Positions 34,352 to 46,078 of a stretch of 64,000 bases of DNA are shown piece after piece; within the stretch, counting starts at the first letter, position 1; each line of letters begins with the position of its first letter. The DNA lies in contig BMTG01000007.1 in assembly GCA_014649555.1 (NCBI GenBank), positions 124,001-188,000 of the forward strand. Reading direction: 5' to 3'. The translations under genes were made by a program, and so were the position numbers. The notes below the pieces were generated by a model, which saw only the letters and a program-made list of their open reading frames with translations, was not told the origin of the DNA and searched no databases. This stretch comes from Streptomyces globisporus. Lineage in GTDB: Bacteria > Actinomycetota > Actinomycetes > Streptomycetales > Streptomycetaceae.

Positions 34352-34700
34352 GATCCCAGCCCGTCCGGCGCTTGAAGACGGACCCGGCCGATCCCAGCCC
34401 GTCCGGCGCTTGAAGACGGACCCGGCCCATTCCACCCCGTCCGGCGTTTGAGGACGGAACCGTCGCTCGGGACGGGCCGGCACCATCGTTCACCGCCGCA
34501 CGAGGGGGCGCCGCTCCCCACCGCCAGGGTTCCGTCCTCAATCGCCGGACGGGCTGGGAAGAGTGGGCCCGCCCCCACGCACCGGACAGGCTGGAGAGTG
34601 GGCCCGCCCTCAAGACGCCGGACGGGCCGAAAAGGTGGGCCCTCACGCTGCGGACGGGCTGAAGAGGCCGGCCCTCACGCGCCGCACAGGCTGAAAAGCC
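34352..34700. repeat. Array of ~35-bp intergenic repeats in both orientations
   Basis: The 404-bp gap between the SUKH-3 and histidine-kinase genes is filled with repeats of a core, CCCGTCCGGCGCTTGAAGACGG. Positions 34352-34389 and 34390-34427 are identical over 38 bp. A third, diverged direct copy begins at 34428. Inverted copies occur near 34530-34557, 34580-34596, 34616-34632, 34648-34664 and 34681-34695. This resembles the REP-like intergenic repeats common in Streptomyces. Paired arms could fold and terminate both convergent transcripts. Confidence 0.85.
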
Positions 34701-34712
34701 AGGCGCACGGGC

Positions 34713-36035
34713 TCAAGCGGGCGGCACCACCGGGAGCACCGCCGACACGCGGAAGCCCCCCGCCTCCGTCGGGCCGGAGACGAACACGCCCCCCAGCCCC
34801 AGAACCCGCTCCCGCATCCCCACCAACCCGTTCCCCCCGCTCGGCAACCCCGCATCCGCCGCGGCCGCGTCCGACGGGCCGTTCTCCACCTGCATCGCGA
34901 CCTCGGTCTCCCGATGCGCGAGCCGCACCCACGTCTTCGCGCCCGCCGCATGCTTGTGCACGTTCGTCAGCGCCTCCTGCACCACCCGGTACGCCGTCTG
35001 CTCCACCTCCGGCGGATACGGCCGCAGCTCGCCGTGGACCGTCAGCTCCACCACCATCCCCGCCTGCCGGGACTGTGCCACCAGCGCCTCCAGCTCGTGC
35101 AGGCGGGGCCCGTCCTCCGTCGCGGCGGAGGCGGCGGCCACCGCGGCCGCCTGCCGTACCGACGCCAGCGGAACCCGGCCCGCCGCGGCCGGCGCGGTCA
35201 GCGCCTCCCCCGTCCGCAGCACCCCGAGCATCTCGCGCAGCTCCGTCAGCGCCTGCCGGCCCATGTCCCCGACCAGCGCCGCGTTGCGCACGGCCTTCGC
35301 CGGATCCTTCGGGGCGACGGCCTGGAGCGCGGCGGCGTGCACCACCATCAGGCTCACCCGGTGGGCGACCACGTCGTGCATCTCCCGGGCGATCCGGGTC
35401 CGCTCCTCCGTACGCGCCCACTCGGCCCGCTCCTCGGCCCGGTCCGCGAGCAGGGACAACTCCCGCTCCAGCGAATCGGCCCGCTCCCGCAGGCTCTCCA
35501 TCAGACGGCGTCTGGCCCCTATGTAGAGGCCGAGGAGCACGGACGGAGCCGTGAGCCCCACCGCCATGAAGACGGACATCAGGGGCACGTACCAGTCCCC
35601 CGGACCGAAGTCCGCCTGCTCGGCCACGGTCTGCCGCAGCCGTACGTACGTGACGATGAACGTCCCCACCAGCGCCATGCTCGCCAGCACGACGGTGATC
35701 CGGCGCGGCACCTCGGACGCGGCCAGCGTGTACAGGCCGACCAGCGCCATCAGGAAGCCCATCTCGGCGGGCGTCATCGCGATCGTCAGCAGCACCACGA
35801 CGATCGGCCACCGCCGGCGCACCAGCAGCACCGAACCCGCGAGAAGCCCGAACACCACACCCACCGGCACCGGAATCCCGGTGTTCCGGGCGAACTCCAC
35901 CCCCTCCAGGCCACACTCCAGCGCCGATACCAGCGCCAGTCCCACGTCCAGGGCGACACTCCGTCGCCGCTCCCACCACCAGTAGCCGCGGGTGGTCGAT
36001 CCCGCCGCCTCCCGGTCTGCCCCCGTTGCGGTCAT
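34713..36035 (-). CDS. Orphan HisKA_3-type sensor histidine kinase
   Basis: The 440-residue kinase has about five membrane helices (28-175), a short coiled linker, and a HisKA_3 dimerisation domain with phosphoacceptor His220 (REMHDVVAHRVSLMV). A GHKL ATPase follows, with N-box YRVVQEALTNVHKHA and GGNGLVGMRERV. This is the NarL/DesK-type kinase class, which phosphorylates LuxR-type regulators. No response regulator gene is adjacent; the nearest LuxR-type receivers in the window are at 48409 and 55409. Confidence 0.9.
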   Translation of the reverse strand: MTATGADREAAGSTTRGYWWWERRRSVALDVGLALVSALECGLEGVEFARNTGIPVPVGVVFGLLAGSVLLVRRRWPIVVVLLTIAMTPAEMGFLMALVGLYTLAASEVPRRITVVLASMALVGTFIVTYVRLRQTVAEQADFGPGDWYVPLMSVFMAVGLTAPSVLLGLYIGARRRLMESLRERADSLERELSLLADRAEERAEWARTEERTRIAREMHDVVAHRVSLMVVHAAALQAVAPKDPAKAVRNAALVGDMGRQALTELREMLGVLRTGEALTAPAAAGRVPLASVRQAAAVAAASAATEDGPRLHELEALVAQSRQAGMVVELTVHGELRPYPPEVEQTAYRVVQEALTNVHKHAAGAKTWVRLAHRETEVAMQVENGPSDAAAADAGLPSGGNGLVGMRERVLGLGGVFVSGPTEAGGFRVSAVLPVVPPA

Positions 36036-36067
36036 GGCATCCAGCCTACGGGCGGACGCATCTCAAT

Positions 36068-36113
36068 TTCGGGTGACCGGCGACAGCACACTTCGGGTGA
36101 CCGGCGACAGCAC
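36068..36113. repeat. 22-bp perfect direct repeat upstream of the kinase gene
   Basis: Positions 36068-36089 and 36092-36113 are identical over 22 bp, with a 24-bp period. They lie 33 bp upstream of the histidine-kinase start and could be a regulator-binding pair. Confidence 0.85.
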
Positions 36114-36253
36114 GCTCCGCGGTCGAACAGGAGCGCCGGACAGGAGCGCCGCGCTCCGCCTCCCTTCTTCGTCGCGTAGAAGGCGCTTGGTACGGCATAG
36201 TGTTGGGTGCCGATCCGGTGAACCGATCCAATGTCCGGTTTAGCCGGGATTAA

Positions 36254-36326
36254 TCCCCCATGGTGTAATCAGGCAGCACTGCGGTTTTTGGTACCGTCTG
36301 TTCAGGTTCGAATCCTGATGGGGGAG
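36254..36326 (+). tRNA. tRNA-Gln (anticodon TTG)
   Basis: The acceptor stem TCCCCCA (36254-36260) pairs with TGGGGGA (36319-36325), with discriminator G at 36326. The T arm is TCAGG-TTCGAAT-CCTGA. The anticodon arm GCGGT-TTTTGGT-ACCGT gives anticodon TTG, reading CAA. CCA is not encoded. Confidence 0.95.
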
Positions 36327-36335
36327 CTTCGGTGC

Positions 36336-36366
36336 GCGGGCCCCGACCACACCGGTCGGGGCCCGC
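36336..36366 (+). terminator. Terminator after tRNA-Gln
   Basis: A perfect 13-bp stem (GCGGGCCCCGACC, 36336-36348, with 36354-36366) and a 5-nt loop begin 10 bp after the tRNA. Confidence 0.88.
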
Positions 36367-36435
36367 CCCCGTTTCCCCTGGAAACACCCCCGGTATCCTG
36401 CGGATGACCACCACCCGAAGCCGAAGGGCACATCC

Positions 36436-37884
36436 GTGAGCGCAACCAGCCCGGCAGCCGTCGTCGTCCTCGCAGCGGGTGAGGGCACCCGTATGAAGTC
36501 GAAGACTCCCAAGGTTCTGCACGAGATCTCCGGGCGCTCGCTCGTCGGACATGTCGTCGCCGCCGCCCGCGAGCTGGACCCCCAGCACCTCGTCGTGGTC
36601 GTCGGCCACGCCAGCGAGCAGGTCACCGCGCATCTGAACGCCGGCGACGCCCCCGTGCGCACCGCCTTCCAGGCCGAGCAGAACGGCACCGGGCACGCCG
36701 TCCGCATGGGGCTCGAAGAGCTCGGCGGGGCCGTCGACGGGACCGTGATCGTCGTGTGCGGCGACACCCCGCTGCTCTCCGGCGAGACGCTCGGCGCGCT
36801 CGCCGCCACCCACTCCGCCGACGCCAACGCGGTGACCGTCCTGACCGCCGAGGTCCCGGACTCCACCGGCTACGGGCGCATCGTGCGCGACCCCGCCACC
36901 GGTGCGGTCACCGAGATCGTCGAGCACAAGGACGCCACCGACGAGCAGCGGGCGATCCGCGAGATCAACTCCGGGGTGTTCGCGTTCGACGGGCGGCTGC
37001 TGGGCGACGCACTGGGCAAGGTGCGCACCGACAACAGCCAGGGCGAGGAGTACCTCACCGACGTGCTGTCCATCCTCCGCGAGGCCGGGCACCGCGTCGG
37101 CGCGTCCGTGGCGGGCGACCACCGCGAGATCCTCGGCATCAACAACCGGCTCCAGCTGGCCGAGGCCCGCCGGCTGCTGAACGAGCGGCTGCTGGAGCGG
37201 GCGATGCTCGCGGGCGTGACGATCGTCGACCCGGCGTCCACGCTGATCGACGCGACCGTGACGTACGAGCGTGATGCGATCGTGCACCCGGGGACGCAGC
37301 TGCTCGGCTCCACGCATCTCGCCGAGGACTCCGAGGTGGGGCCGAACTCGCGGATCGAGGACACCCTCGTCGGCACCGGCGCCCGCGTCGACAACACCGT
37401 GACGCTCTCGGCCGAGATCGGGCCGGGGGCGACCGTGGGCCCGTACGCCTACCTGCGGCCGGGGACCCGGCTGGGGATCAAGGCCAAGGCCGGTACGTAC
37501 GTGGAGATGAAGAACGCCACGATCGGGGAAGGGACGAAGGTCCCGCACCTGAGTTACGTCGGCGACGCGACCATCGGCGACCACACCAACATCGGTGCGG
37601 CGAGCGTCTTCGTGAACTACGACGGCGTCGCCAAGCACCACACGACGATCGGCTCCCACTGCCGTACCGGTTCGGACAATATGTTTGTGGCACCGGTCAC
37701 GGTCGGGGACGGGGTCTACACCGCCGCCGGATCGGTCATCACGAAGGACGTGCCCGCTGGTTCGCTGGCCGTGGCGCGGGGCCAGCAGCGGAATATCGAG
37801 GGCTGGGTGGCCCGGAAGCGTCCGGGCAGCGCCGCCGCGCAGGCCGCTCAGACGTCGTCGCAGGAGCCCGACGGGCAAAGCTGA
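36436..37884 (+). CDS. glmU: Bifunctional UDP-GlcNAc pyrophosphorylase / GlcN-1-P acetyltransferase
   Basis: The 482-residue enzyme makes UDP-N-acetylglucosamine for peptidoglycan in two steps. The N-terminal uridyltransferase has VVLAAGEGTRMKS at residues 10-22 and a later VCGDTPLL. The C-terminal half is a left-handed beta-helix with hexapeptide repeats (VGPYAYLRPGTRL, IGDHTNIGAASVFVNYDG, RTGSDNMFVAPVTVGDG). The length is normal for actinomycetes, with a hydrophilic Ala/Gln tail. The GTG start follows GAAGGGCACATCC. It precedes prs, as in other Streptomyces. Confidence 0.97.
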   Translation: MSATSPAAVVVLAAGEGTRMKSKTPKVLHEISGRSLVGHVVAAARELDPQHLVVVVGHASEQVTAHLNAGDAPVRTAFQAEQNGTGHAVRMGLEELGGAVDGTVIVVCGDTPLLSGETLGALAATHSADANAVTVLTAEVPDSTGYGRIVRDPATGAVTEIVEHKDATDEQRAIREINSGVFAFDGRLLGDALGKVRTDNSQGEEYLTDVLSILREAGHRVGASVAGDHREILGINNRLQLAEARRLLNERLLERAMLAGVTIVDPASTLIDATVTYERDAIVHPGTQLLGSTHLAEDSEVGPNSRIEDTLVGTGARVDNTVTLSAEIGPGATVGPYAYLRPGTRLGIKAKAGTYVEMKNATIGEGTKVPHLSYVGDATIGDHTNIGAASVFVNYDGVAKHHTTIGSHCRTGSDNMFVAPVTVGDGVYTAAGSVITKDVPAGSLAVARGQQRNIEGWVARKRPGSAAAQAAQTSSQEPDGQS

Positions 37885-38004
37885 CCGGAAACAGGTGCGC
37901 CGGTGACGGCGTACCGTGATAGATGCTCACCCCATTTCGGCTGGCTCGTTGCACATCGGGACCTATGCGTGCAGCGCCAGATACACGTCTGAGGAGACTG
38001 TGCT

Positions 38005-38982
38005 GTGACCGGGATCAAGACGACCGGCGAGAAGAAACTGATGCTCTTCTCCGGCCGCGCCCACCCCGAGCTGGCCGAGGAGGTCGCCCATCAGCTGGGA
38101 GTCGGTCTCGTGCCGACGAAGGCCTTCGATTTCGCCAACGGTGAGATCTATGTGCGGTTCCAGGAGTCGGCACGTGGCGCGGACTGCTTCCTGATCCAGA
38201 GCCACACGGCTCCGATCAACAAGTGGATCATGGAGCAGCTGATCATGCTGGACGCGCTGAAGCGCGCGTCGGCCCGCTCCATCACGGTGATCGTGCCGTT
38301 CTACGGGTACGCCCGCCAGGACAAGAAGCACAGGGGCCGTGAGCCGATCTCGGCCCGTCTGGTGGCGGACCTGATGAAGACGGCGGGTGCGGACCGGATC
38401 CTCACCGTCGATCTGCACACGGACCAGATCCAGGGCTTCTTCGACGGCCCGGTGGACCACCTGTTCGCGTTGCCGATCCTGGCGGACTACGTGGGCGCGA
38501 AGGTCGACCGCTCCAAGCTGACGATCGTGTCCCCGGACGCGGGCCGCGTGCGGGTCGCCGACCGCTGGTGCGACCGGCTGGACGCGCCGCTGGCGATCGT
38601 GCACAAGCGCCGCGACAAGGACGTGCCGAACCAGGTCTCCGTCCACGAGGTCGTCGGCAACGTCGAGGGCCGGGTCTGTGTGCTGGTCGACGACATGATC
38701 GACACCGGTGGCACGATCTGCGCCGCCGCGGACGCCCTGTTCGCGCACGGCGCGGAGGACGTCATCGTGACGGCGACGCACGGGGTGCTGTCGGGTCCGG
38801 CGGCCGACCGGCTGAAGAACTCGAAGGTGAGCGAGTTCGTGTTCACGGACACGCTGCCGACCCCGGGCGAGCTGGAGCTGGACAAGATCACGGTGCTCTC
38901 GATCGCGCCGACGATCGCGCGTGCGGTGCGTGAGGTGTTCGAGGACGGTTCGGTGACGAGCCTCTTCGAGGAGCAGGGCTGA
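38005..38982 (+). CDS. prs: Ribose-phosphate diphosphokinase (PRPP synthetase)
   Basis: The 325-residue enzyme transfers pyrophosphate from ATP to ribose-5-phosphate to make PRPP for nucleotide, His and Trp synthesis. Class I features are visible: catalytic flexible-loop region PFYGYARQDKKHRGREPISARLVADL near residues 92-115, ATP/Mg site DLHTDQIQGFFDGPVDHL, and PRPP-binding loop VCVLVDDMIDTGGTI near 225-240. The GTG start has GAGGAG 9 nt upstream. Confidence 0.97.
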   Translation: MTGIKTTGEKKLMLFSGRAHPELAEEVAHQLGVGLVPTKAFDFANGEIYVRFQESARGADCFLIQSHTAPINKWIMEQLIMLDALKRASARSITVIVPFYGYARQDKKHRGREPISARLVADLMKTAGADRILTVDLHTDQIQGFFDGPVDHLFALPILADYVGAKVDRSKLTIVSPDAGRVRVADRWCDRLDAPLAIVHKRRDKDVPNQVSVHEVVGNVEGRVCVLVDDMIDTGGTICAAADALFAHGAEDVIVTATHGVLSGPAADRLKNSKVSEFVFTDTLPTPGELELDKITVLSIAPTIARAVREVFEDGSVTSLFEEQG

Positions 38983-39025
38983 GCGGAGCAGGGCCGGCCG
39001 CCTGAGCGGTCCCTGTTGATCCACT

Positions 39026-39055
39026 TTGGGGTGCGGCCTCCCCGCCGGGTAGACT
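39026..39055 (+). promoter_or_regulatory. Putative vegetative promoter of rplY
   Basis: TTGGGG (39026-39031) and TAGACT (39050-39055), separated by 18 bp, resemble an HrdB-type promoter. Transcription from here would give rplY a leader of about 140 nt. Confidence 0.45.
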
Positions 39056-39142
39056 CAGTGAGTTGCTCGGCGAGGGAGGCCGTACCCGTGTGTACGGCGG
39101 TCCGTTATCGACGCGCTCTTCGTAGCAGGCCTGTCGTGGGCC

Positions 39143-39168
39143 GGGTGACCGTTCGAGTTCCGTCACCC
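39143..39168 (+). promoter_or_regulatory. Hairpin in the rplY leader
   Basis: GGGTGAC (39143-39149) pairs with GTCACCC (39162-39168) across a 12-nt loop, 34 bp before the rplY start. It may be a leader structure for autoregulation by the ribosomal protein, but no known motif is matched. Confidence 0.35.
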
Positions 39169-39202
39169 CCGACGGCTCTCCGTACCTGACGAGGAGTGCA
39201 CC

Positions 39203-39799
39203 ATGGCCGAGATCAAGCTCGCCACCGAGGTCCGTACCGAGTTCGGCAAGGGCGCCGCCCGCCGTGTCCGCCGCGCCGACCGTGTTCCCGGTGTCGTCTA
39301 CGGCCACGGCGCCGAGCCCGTTCACGTCACGCTGCCGGGCCACGAGCTGCTGCTCGCCCTGCGTACGGCCAACGTGCTGATCGGTCTGAAGATCGACGGC
39401 AAGGACGCGCTGGTCATCCCGAAGGCCGTCCAGCGTCACCCCCTCAAGGGCACCATCGAGCACGTCGACCTGCTCACCGTGAAGCGCGGCGAGAAGGTCG
39501 AGGTCGAGATCGCGGTGCACGCCGAGGGCGACCTGGCGCCGGGCGCCAACCTGCTGGAGTTCGTCCAGAACACCCTGCTGGTCGAGGCCGAGGCCACCCA
39601 CATCCCCGAGTCCGTCACGGTCTCCGTCGCGGGCCTGGACGCCGGCGACTCGATCGTCGCCAAGGACATCGAGCTGCCCAAGGGCTCCACGCTGGCCGGT
39701 GACGAGGACGCCATCGTGATCCAGGTCGTCGCCGCGCAGGCCGAGGAGCCGGCCGCCGACGAGGCCGCCGAGGGCGAGGCCCAGGGCACCGAGGCCTGA
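39203..39799 (+). CDS. rplY: 50S ribosomal protein L25/general stress protein Ctc
   Basis: The 198-residue protein has an N-terminal L25 domain (about 5-95: TEVRTEFGKGAARRVRRADRVPGVVYGHG, VQRHPLKGTIEHVDLLTV), which binds 5S rRNA. A C-terminal Ctc/TL5-type beta domain follows, with an acidic Glu/Ala-rich tail. The long CTC form is normal for actinomycetes. ATG 39203 follows GAGGAG by 8 nt. Confidence 0.96.
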   Translation: MAEIKLATEVRTEFGKGAARRVRRADRVPGVVYGHGAEPVHVTLPGHELLLALRTANVLIGLKIDGKDALVIPKAVQRHPLKGTIEHVDLLTVKRGEKVEVEIAVHAEGDLAPGANLLEFVQNTLLVEAEATHIPESVTVSVAGLDAGDSIVAKDIELPKGSTLAGDEDAIVIQVVAAQAEEPAADEAAEGEAQGTEA

Positions 39800-39911
39800 G
39801 CCTCTCCCCTCACCGTTCCACCTGCTTGACTGACGGGGTGGTGGTTCCCTTCCGGGAGCCGCCGCCCCGTTTCCCTGTGCCGTAAGCCGTATGTGAGGAG
39901 ACCGAGCGCTG

Positions 39912-40505
39912 ATGTCCGACGCCACCGACCCCTGGCTCATCGTGGGCCTGGGCAATCCGGGTCCCGACTACGCGGCGAACCGGCACAACGTCGGGTTCAT
40001 GGTCGCCGATCTGCTGGCGACCCGGATCGGCGGGAAGTTCAAGCGGGCGCAGAAGGCGCAGGCGCAGGTCGTGGAGGGGCGGATCGGTCCGCCTGGTCCG
40101 GCGAGCCGGCGGGTGGTGCTGGTGAAGCCGATGTCGTACATGAATCTGTCGGGCGGTCCGGTGACGGCGCTGCGGGACTTCTACAAGGTGCCGACGGACC
40201 ATGTCGTGGCGGTCCACGACGAACTGGACGTCGACTACGGGTCGTTGCGGCTGAAGCTGGGCGGCGGGGACAACGGGCACAACGGGCTGAAGTCGATGAC
40301 GAAGGCGATGGGTCCGGAGTATCACCGGGTGCGGTTCGGGATCGGGCGGCCGCCGGGGCGGATGCAGGTCGCGGATTTCGTGCTGAAGGACTTCTCGTCG
40401 ACGGAGCGCAAGGAACTGGCGTTCCTGGTGGACCGGTCGGCGGACGCGGTGGAGTGTCTGCTGGCGGAGGGTCTGGAGCGGGCGCAGAGCGCGTACAACT
40501 CCTGA
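39912..40505 (+). CDS. pth: Peptidyl-tRNA hydrolase
   Basis: The 197-residue enzyme releases peptides from peptidyl-tRNA dropped off ribosomes. All catalytic regions are present: [19 protein letters not shown] (catalytic His near residue 25), [40 protein letters not shown] and FGIGRPPG. It lies 112 bp after rplY. The start ATG follows GAGGAGACCGAGCGCTG. Confidence 0.96.
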   Translation: MSDATDPWLIVGLGNPGPDYAANRHNVGFMVADLLATRIGGKFKRAQKAQAQVVEGRIGPPGPASRRVVLVKPMSYMNLSGGPVTALRDFYKVPTDHVVAVHDELDVDYGSLRLKLGGGDNGHNGLKSMTKAMGPEYHRVRFGIGRPPGRMQVADFVLKDFSSTERKELAFLVDRSADAVECLLAEGLERAQSAYNS

Positions 40506-40669
40506 GGACCCGCGCCCGCTTCGTCGCGCCGCTCCTCCGCCGCGCACGGCGCCTGAGCAGCGGGCGGCTCTTCCCCGCCGCGCACAACTCCTGACATTCC
40601 TGGTGCTGCTGGGGCGTTTTTCGGCCACAGGTTGACCGCGGGTGCGGGTCTGGCCAAGGATCTGCCCCC

Positions 40670-41140
40670 ATGAAGCGGAGCTCTTCCCACCGGGCGGCGG
40701 TAGCGGGGCGGCGGGTGGCCATGGGGCTGGTCGTCCTGGTGCTGCTGGTCGCGGGTGCGTGGGCGTCGTGGGACGCCGCGCACCACATCATTCTGGCCAA
40801 GGGCCGTGACCACGGGACCGTGACGGTCACGGAGTGCGGCGAGGAGAAGTGCACCGGGTCGTTCACACCCGACTCGGTGTCGCGGGAGCGCCCGCGGGTG
40901 ACCGTGGACCGGTCCGTCGCGGCGCGTGAGGGGGATCGTTTCCCCGTGGTGGTGAAGCCCGGTTCCGATGCGGTGGTCCGCACGGGGTTGCCGGGCTTTC
41001 TGCATGCCTGGGTGCCGCTCGCCGGGGCGCTGGTGCTGGCCGCGTTCGTGATCGGCGGCGGGCTGCGGATGGCGCGGACGGCGTGGGGTGCGGGAACGGC
41101 GGGGGCGGTCCTGCTGGTGGCGACGTTCGTCGCGCTGTAG
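40670..41140 (+). CDS. Small membrane protein of unknown function
   Basis: The 156-residue protein has three likely membrane helices (about 16-36, 112-131 and 137-156). Between the first two is an extracytoplasmic domain of about 75 residues, with two Cys in VTECGEEKCTG that could form a disulfide. I do not recognise a family. Strong third-position G/C bias and position between pth and ppc support it as a real gene. Confidence 0.75.
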   Translation: MKRSSSHRAAVAGRRVAMGLVVLVLLVAGAWASWDAAHHIILAKGRDHGTVTVTECGEEKCTGSFTPDSVSRERPRVTVDRSVAAREGDRFPVVVKPGSDAVVRTGLPGFLHAWVPLAGALVLAAFVIGGGLRMARTAWGAGTAGAVLLVATFVAL

Positions 41141-41168
41141 CAGGACCGCCCGTTCGTCCACGCGGTGC

Positions 41169-43898
<2,730 letters not shown>

Positions 43899-44297
43899 AG
43901 TGTGCGGCTCCTTGCAGTGAATGAGGAGGTGCGTTCGCTTCGCCGTCCCCCGTTGCGTGGCGGTGGGGGCGGGTGGCGGGGTCCGGGGCCCTGCGGCTGG
44001 CAGCGGTGCTGTCGCCACGCCCCGACGAGCGGGTGCGGACCGCGCTGTCCGACCCTCCCAGGATAGGTGTCGTCGCAGGCGGCGTGTCCGTTGCCCCGCA
44101 GGGGTCGCGGCCGCCGCCGCGGGCGCACCCGGGCGGTTACCCCCTACCCCGGTGGCGGGCGGGCTACCGCGAGGGACGGGCTGGAGCGGCCTCTCGTGTT
44201 GTGGGGCCCGTCACTGCCATACTTACCAAGCCGTAGGTTACGGAACCGTAGCCACGGCCGTCCGAGCCTTCTCCCTCACCCTCAGAGGTATCCCCCT
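43899..44297. other. Divergent intergenic region between ppc and the desaturase
   Basis: This 399-bp GC-rich stretch has no convincing gene. It must carry the ppc promoter on the left and the desaturase promoter on the right. The only clear element is the overlapping palindrome at 44231-44250. Confidence 0.6.
44231..44250. promoter_or_regulatory. Overlapping palindromic operator upstream of the desaturase
   Basis: Three half-sites, CCGTA (44231-44235), TACGG (44239-44243) and CCGTA (44246-44250), make two overlapping perfect palindromes sharing the middle half-site, 47 bp before the desaturase start. The co-transcribed TetR-family regulator is the obvious candidate to bind it. Confidence 0.6.
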
Positions 44298-45284
44298 ATG
44301 CCGAGCACTCCTCCTGCGATCGACGAAACCGATCCCCCCGGGGCGACGGCGACTGTGCTGCCCTCCGCCACGCTGGGCGGCGACAGCAAGCGGTCGATCG
44401 AGCAGTTCGCGCTGCTGGCGTTCATCGTGGTGCCGTTCGTGGCGCTGGTCGCGGCGGTGCCGCTGGCGTGGGGGTGGGGGGTGAGCTGGCTCGACATCGG
44501 TCTGCTGGTGGCGATGTACTACATCGGCTGTCACGGGATCACGATCGGCTTCCACCGGTATTTCACCCACGGCTCGTTCAAGGCGAAGCGGCCGTTGCGG
44601 ATCGCGCTGGCCGTGATGGGCTCGCTTGCGGTGGAGGGGCCGCTGGTGCGGTGGGTGGCCGATCACCGCAAGCACCACCGGTTCTCGGACGCGGAGGGCG
44701 ACCCGCATTCGCCGTGGCGGTTCGGGGAGAGCCTGCCGGCCCTGATGAAGGGGCTGTGGTGGGCGCACATCGCATGGATGTTCGACGAGGAGCAGACGCC
44801 GCAGCAGAAGTACGCCCCCGATCTGATCAAGGACCCGGCGATCCGGGCGGTCTCGCGCCACTTCCTGACCTTCACGATCGTCTCGCTGGCGATCCCGCCG
44901 CTGGTGGGCGGCCTGGTGACGATGTCGTGGTGGGGTGCGGCGACGGCGTTCTTCTGGGGTTCGCTGGTACGGGTCGCGCTGCTGCACCACGTGACCTGGT
45001 CGATCAACTCGATCTGCCACGCGGTGGGCAAGCGGCCGTTCAAGTCGCGTGACCGGTCGGGGAACGTGTGGTGGCTGGCGGTCCTGTCGTGCGGCGAGTC
45101 GTGGCACAACCTGCACCACGCGGATCCGACGAGCGCCCGCCACGGGGTGATGCGGGGGCAGATCGACTCCAGCGCCCGGCTGATCCGCTGGTTCGAGAAG
45201 CTGGGCTGGGCCTATGACGTGCGGTGGCCGGATGCCGCGCGGATCGACTCCCGGCGCACGTCCGTACCGGCCGACGCGGCATGA
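44298..45284 (+). CDS. Membrane fatty-acid (acyl-CoA) desaturase
   Basis: The 328-residue enzyme belongs to the delta-9 type membrane desaturases. Three histidine boxes bind the di-iron centre: HRYFTH, DHRKHHRF and HNLHH. Four hydrophobic segments are visible (about 37-58, 62-80, near 185-215). It would introduce a double bond into membrane acyl chains, adjusting fluidity. ATG 44298 has AGAGG upstream; earlier in-frame starts are Arg-rich shadow. Its stop overlaps the TetR start (ATGA), so enzyme and regulator are one operon. Confidence 0.93.
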   Translation: MPSTPPAIDETDPPGATATVLPSATLGGDSKRSIEQFALLAFIVVPFVALVAAVPLAWGWGVSWLDIGLLVAMYYIGCHGITIGFHRYFTHGSFKAKRPLRIALAVMGSLAVEGPLVRWVADHRKHHRFSDAEGDPHSPWRFGESLPALMKGLWWAHIAWMFDEEQTPQQKYAPDLIKDPAIRAVSRHFLTFTIVSLAIPPLVGGLVTMSWWGAATAFFWGSLVRVALLHHVTWSINSICHAVGKRPFKSRDRSGNVWWLAVLSCGESWHNLHHADPTSARHGVMRGQIDSSARLIRWFEKLGWAYDVRWPDAARIDSRRTSVPADAA

Positions 45285-45967
45285 TTGACGACGTGGCGAC
45301 GGACTCCAGCACAGGCAGCGACAAGAGCAGGACCTCCCCCTCCCGCCGGGCCCGGCGGGTCCGGATGACGGGGAAGGAGCGCCGCGAGCAGCTGCTGGAC
45401 ATCGGGCGCGCCCTGTTCGCCGACAAGGGCTTCGAGGGCACGTCGGTGGAGGAGATCGCGGCCCGTGCCGGGGTCTCCAAGCCGGTGGTGTACGAGCACT
45501 TCGGCGGCAAGGAGGGCCTGTACGCGGTGGTGGTCGACCGCGAGATGCGCCGGCTGCTGGACATGGTGCAGGGGGCGCTCACGGCGGGCCACCCGCGCGA
45601 GCTGCTGGAGCAGGCGGCGTTCGCGCTGCTGGACTACATCGAGTCGTACACGGACGGCTTCCGGATCCTGGTCCGGGACTCCCCGGTGGCGCAGTCGACG
45701 GGCACGTTCGCCTCCCTGATCAGCGATATCGCCACGCAGGTGGAGGACATCCTGGGCCTGGAGTTCAAGGCCCGCGGCTTCGACCCGAAGCTGGCCCCGC
45801 TGTACGCGCAGGCGCTGGTGGGGATGGTGGCGCTGACCGGCCAGTGGTGGCTGGACGTACGGAAGCCGAAGAAGGCGGAGGTGGCCGCGCACCTGGTGAA
45901 CCTCTGCTGGCACGGGCTGGAGAACCTGGAGTCGAAGCCGCGGCTGATAGGGCACCGGAAGAGCTGA
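45281..45967 (+). CDS. TetR/AcrR-family regulator coupled to the desaturase
   Basis: The 228-residue protein has a TetR N-terminal DNA-binding domain (about 30-80): RREQLLDIGRALFADKGFEGTSVEEIAARAGVSKPVVYEHFGGKEGLY. A C-terminal ligand-binding helical domain follows. The first 28 residues are a basic, Ser/Arg-rich extension. It is coupled to the desaturase and probably binds the palindromes at 44231-44250, sensing fatty acids or acyl-CoA by analogy with other lipid-responsive TetR proteins. Confidence 0.92.
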   Translation: MIDDVATDSSTGSDKSRTSPSRRARRVRMTGKERREQLLDIGRALFADKGFEGTSVEEIAARAGVSKPVVYEHFGGKEGLYAVVVDREMRRLLDMVQGALTAGHPRELLEQAAFALLDYIESYTDGFRILVRDSPVAQSTGTFASLISDIATQVEDILGLEFKARGFDPKLAPLYAQALVGMVALTGQWWLDVRKPKKAEVAAHLVNLCWHGLENLESKPRLIGHRKS

Positions 45968-46078
45968 TCGCGGCTGATCACGTAACCCTTCCGCACGTCG
46001 TCATCCGTGGTGATGCGCGTGCGGATTTCCCGCCGTAGGGTGGTCGGGAGGGCAGAGGATTCGTCCATGGGAGGAACC

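Noticed and set aside
34352-34700. CRISPR array
   Set aside because: Units occur in both orientations, without unique spacers of constant size and without cas genes.
36254-36326. tRNA-Gln as an integration site for a mobile element
   Set aside because: No integrase and no repeated tRNA 3' end were seen in the flanking sequence; glmU follows directly.
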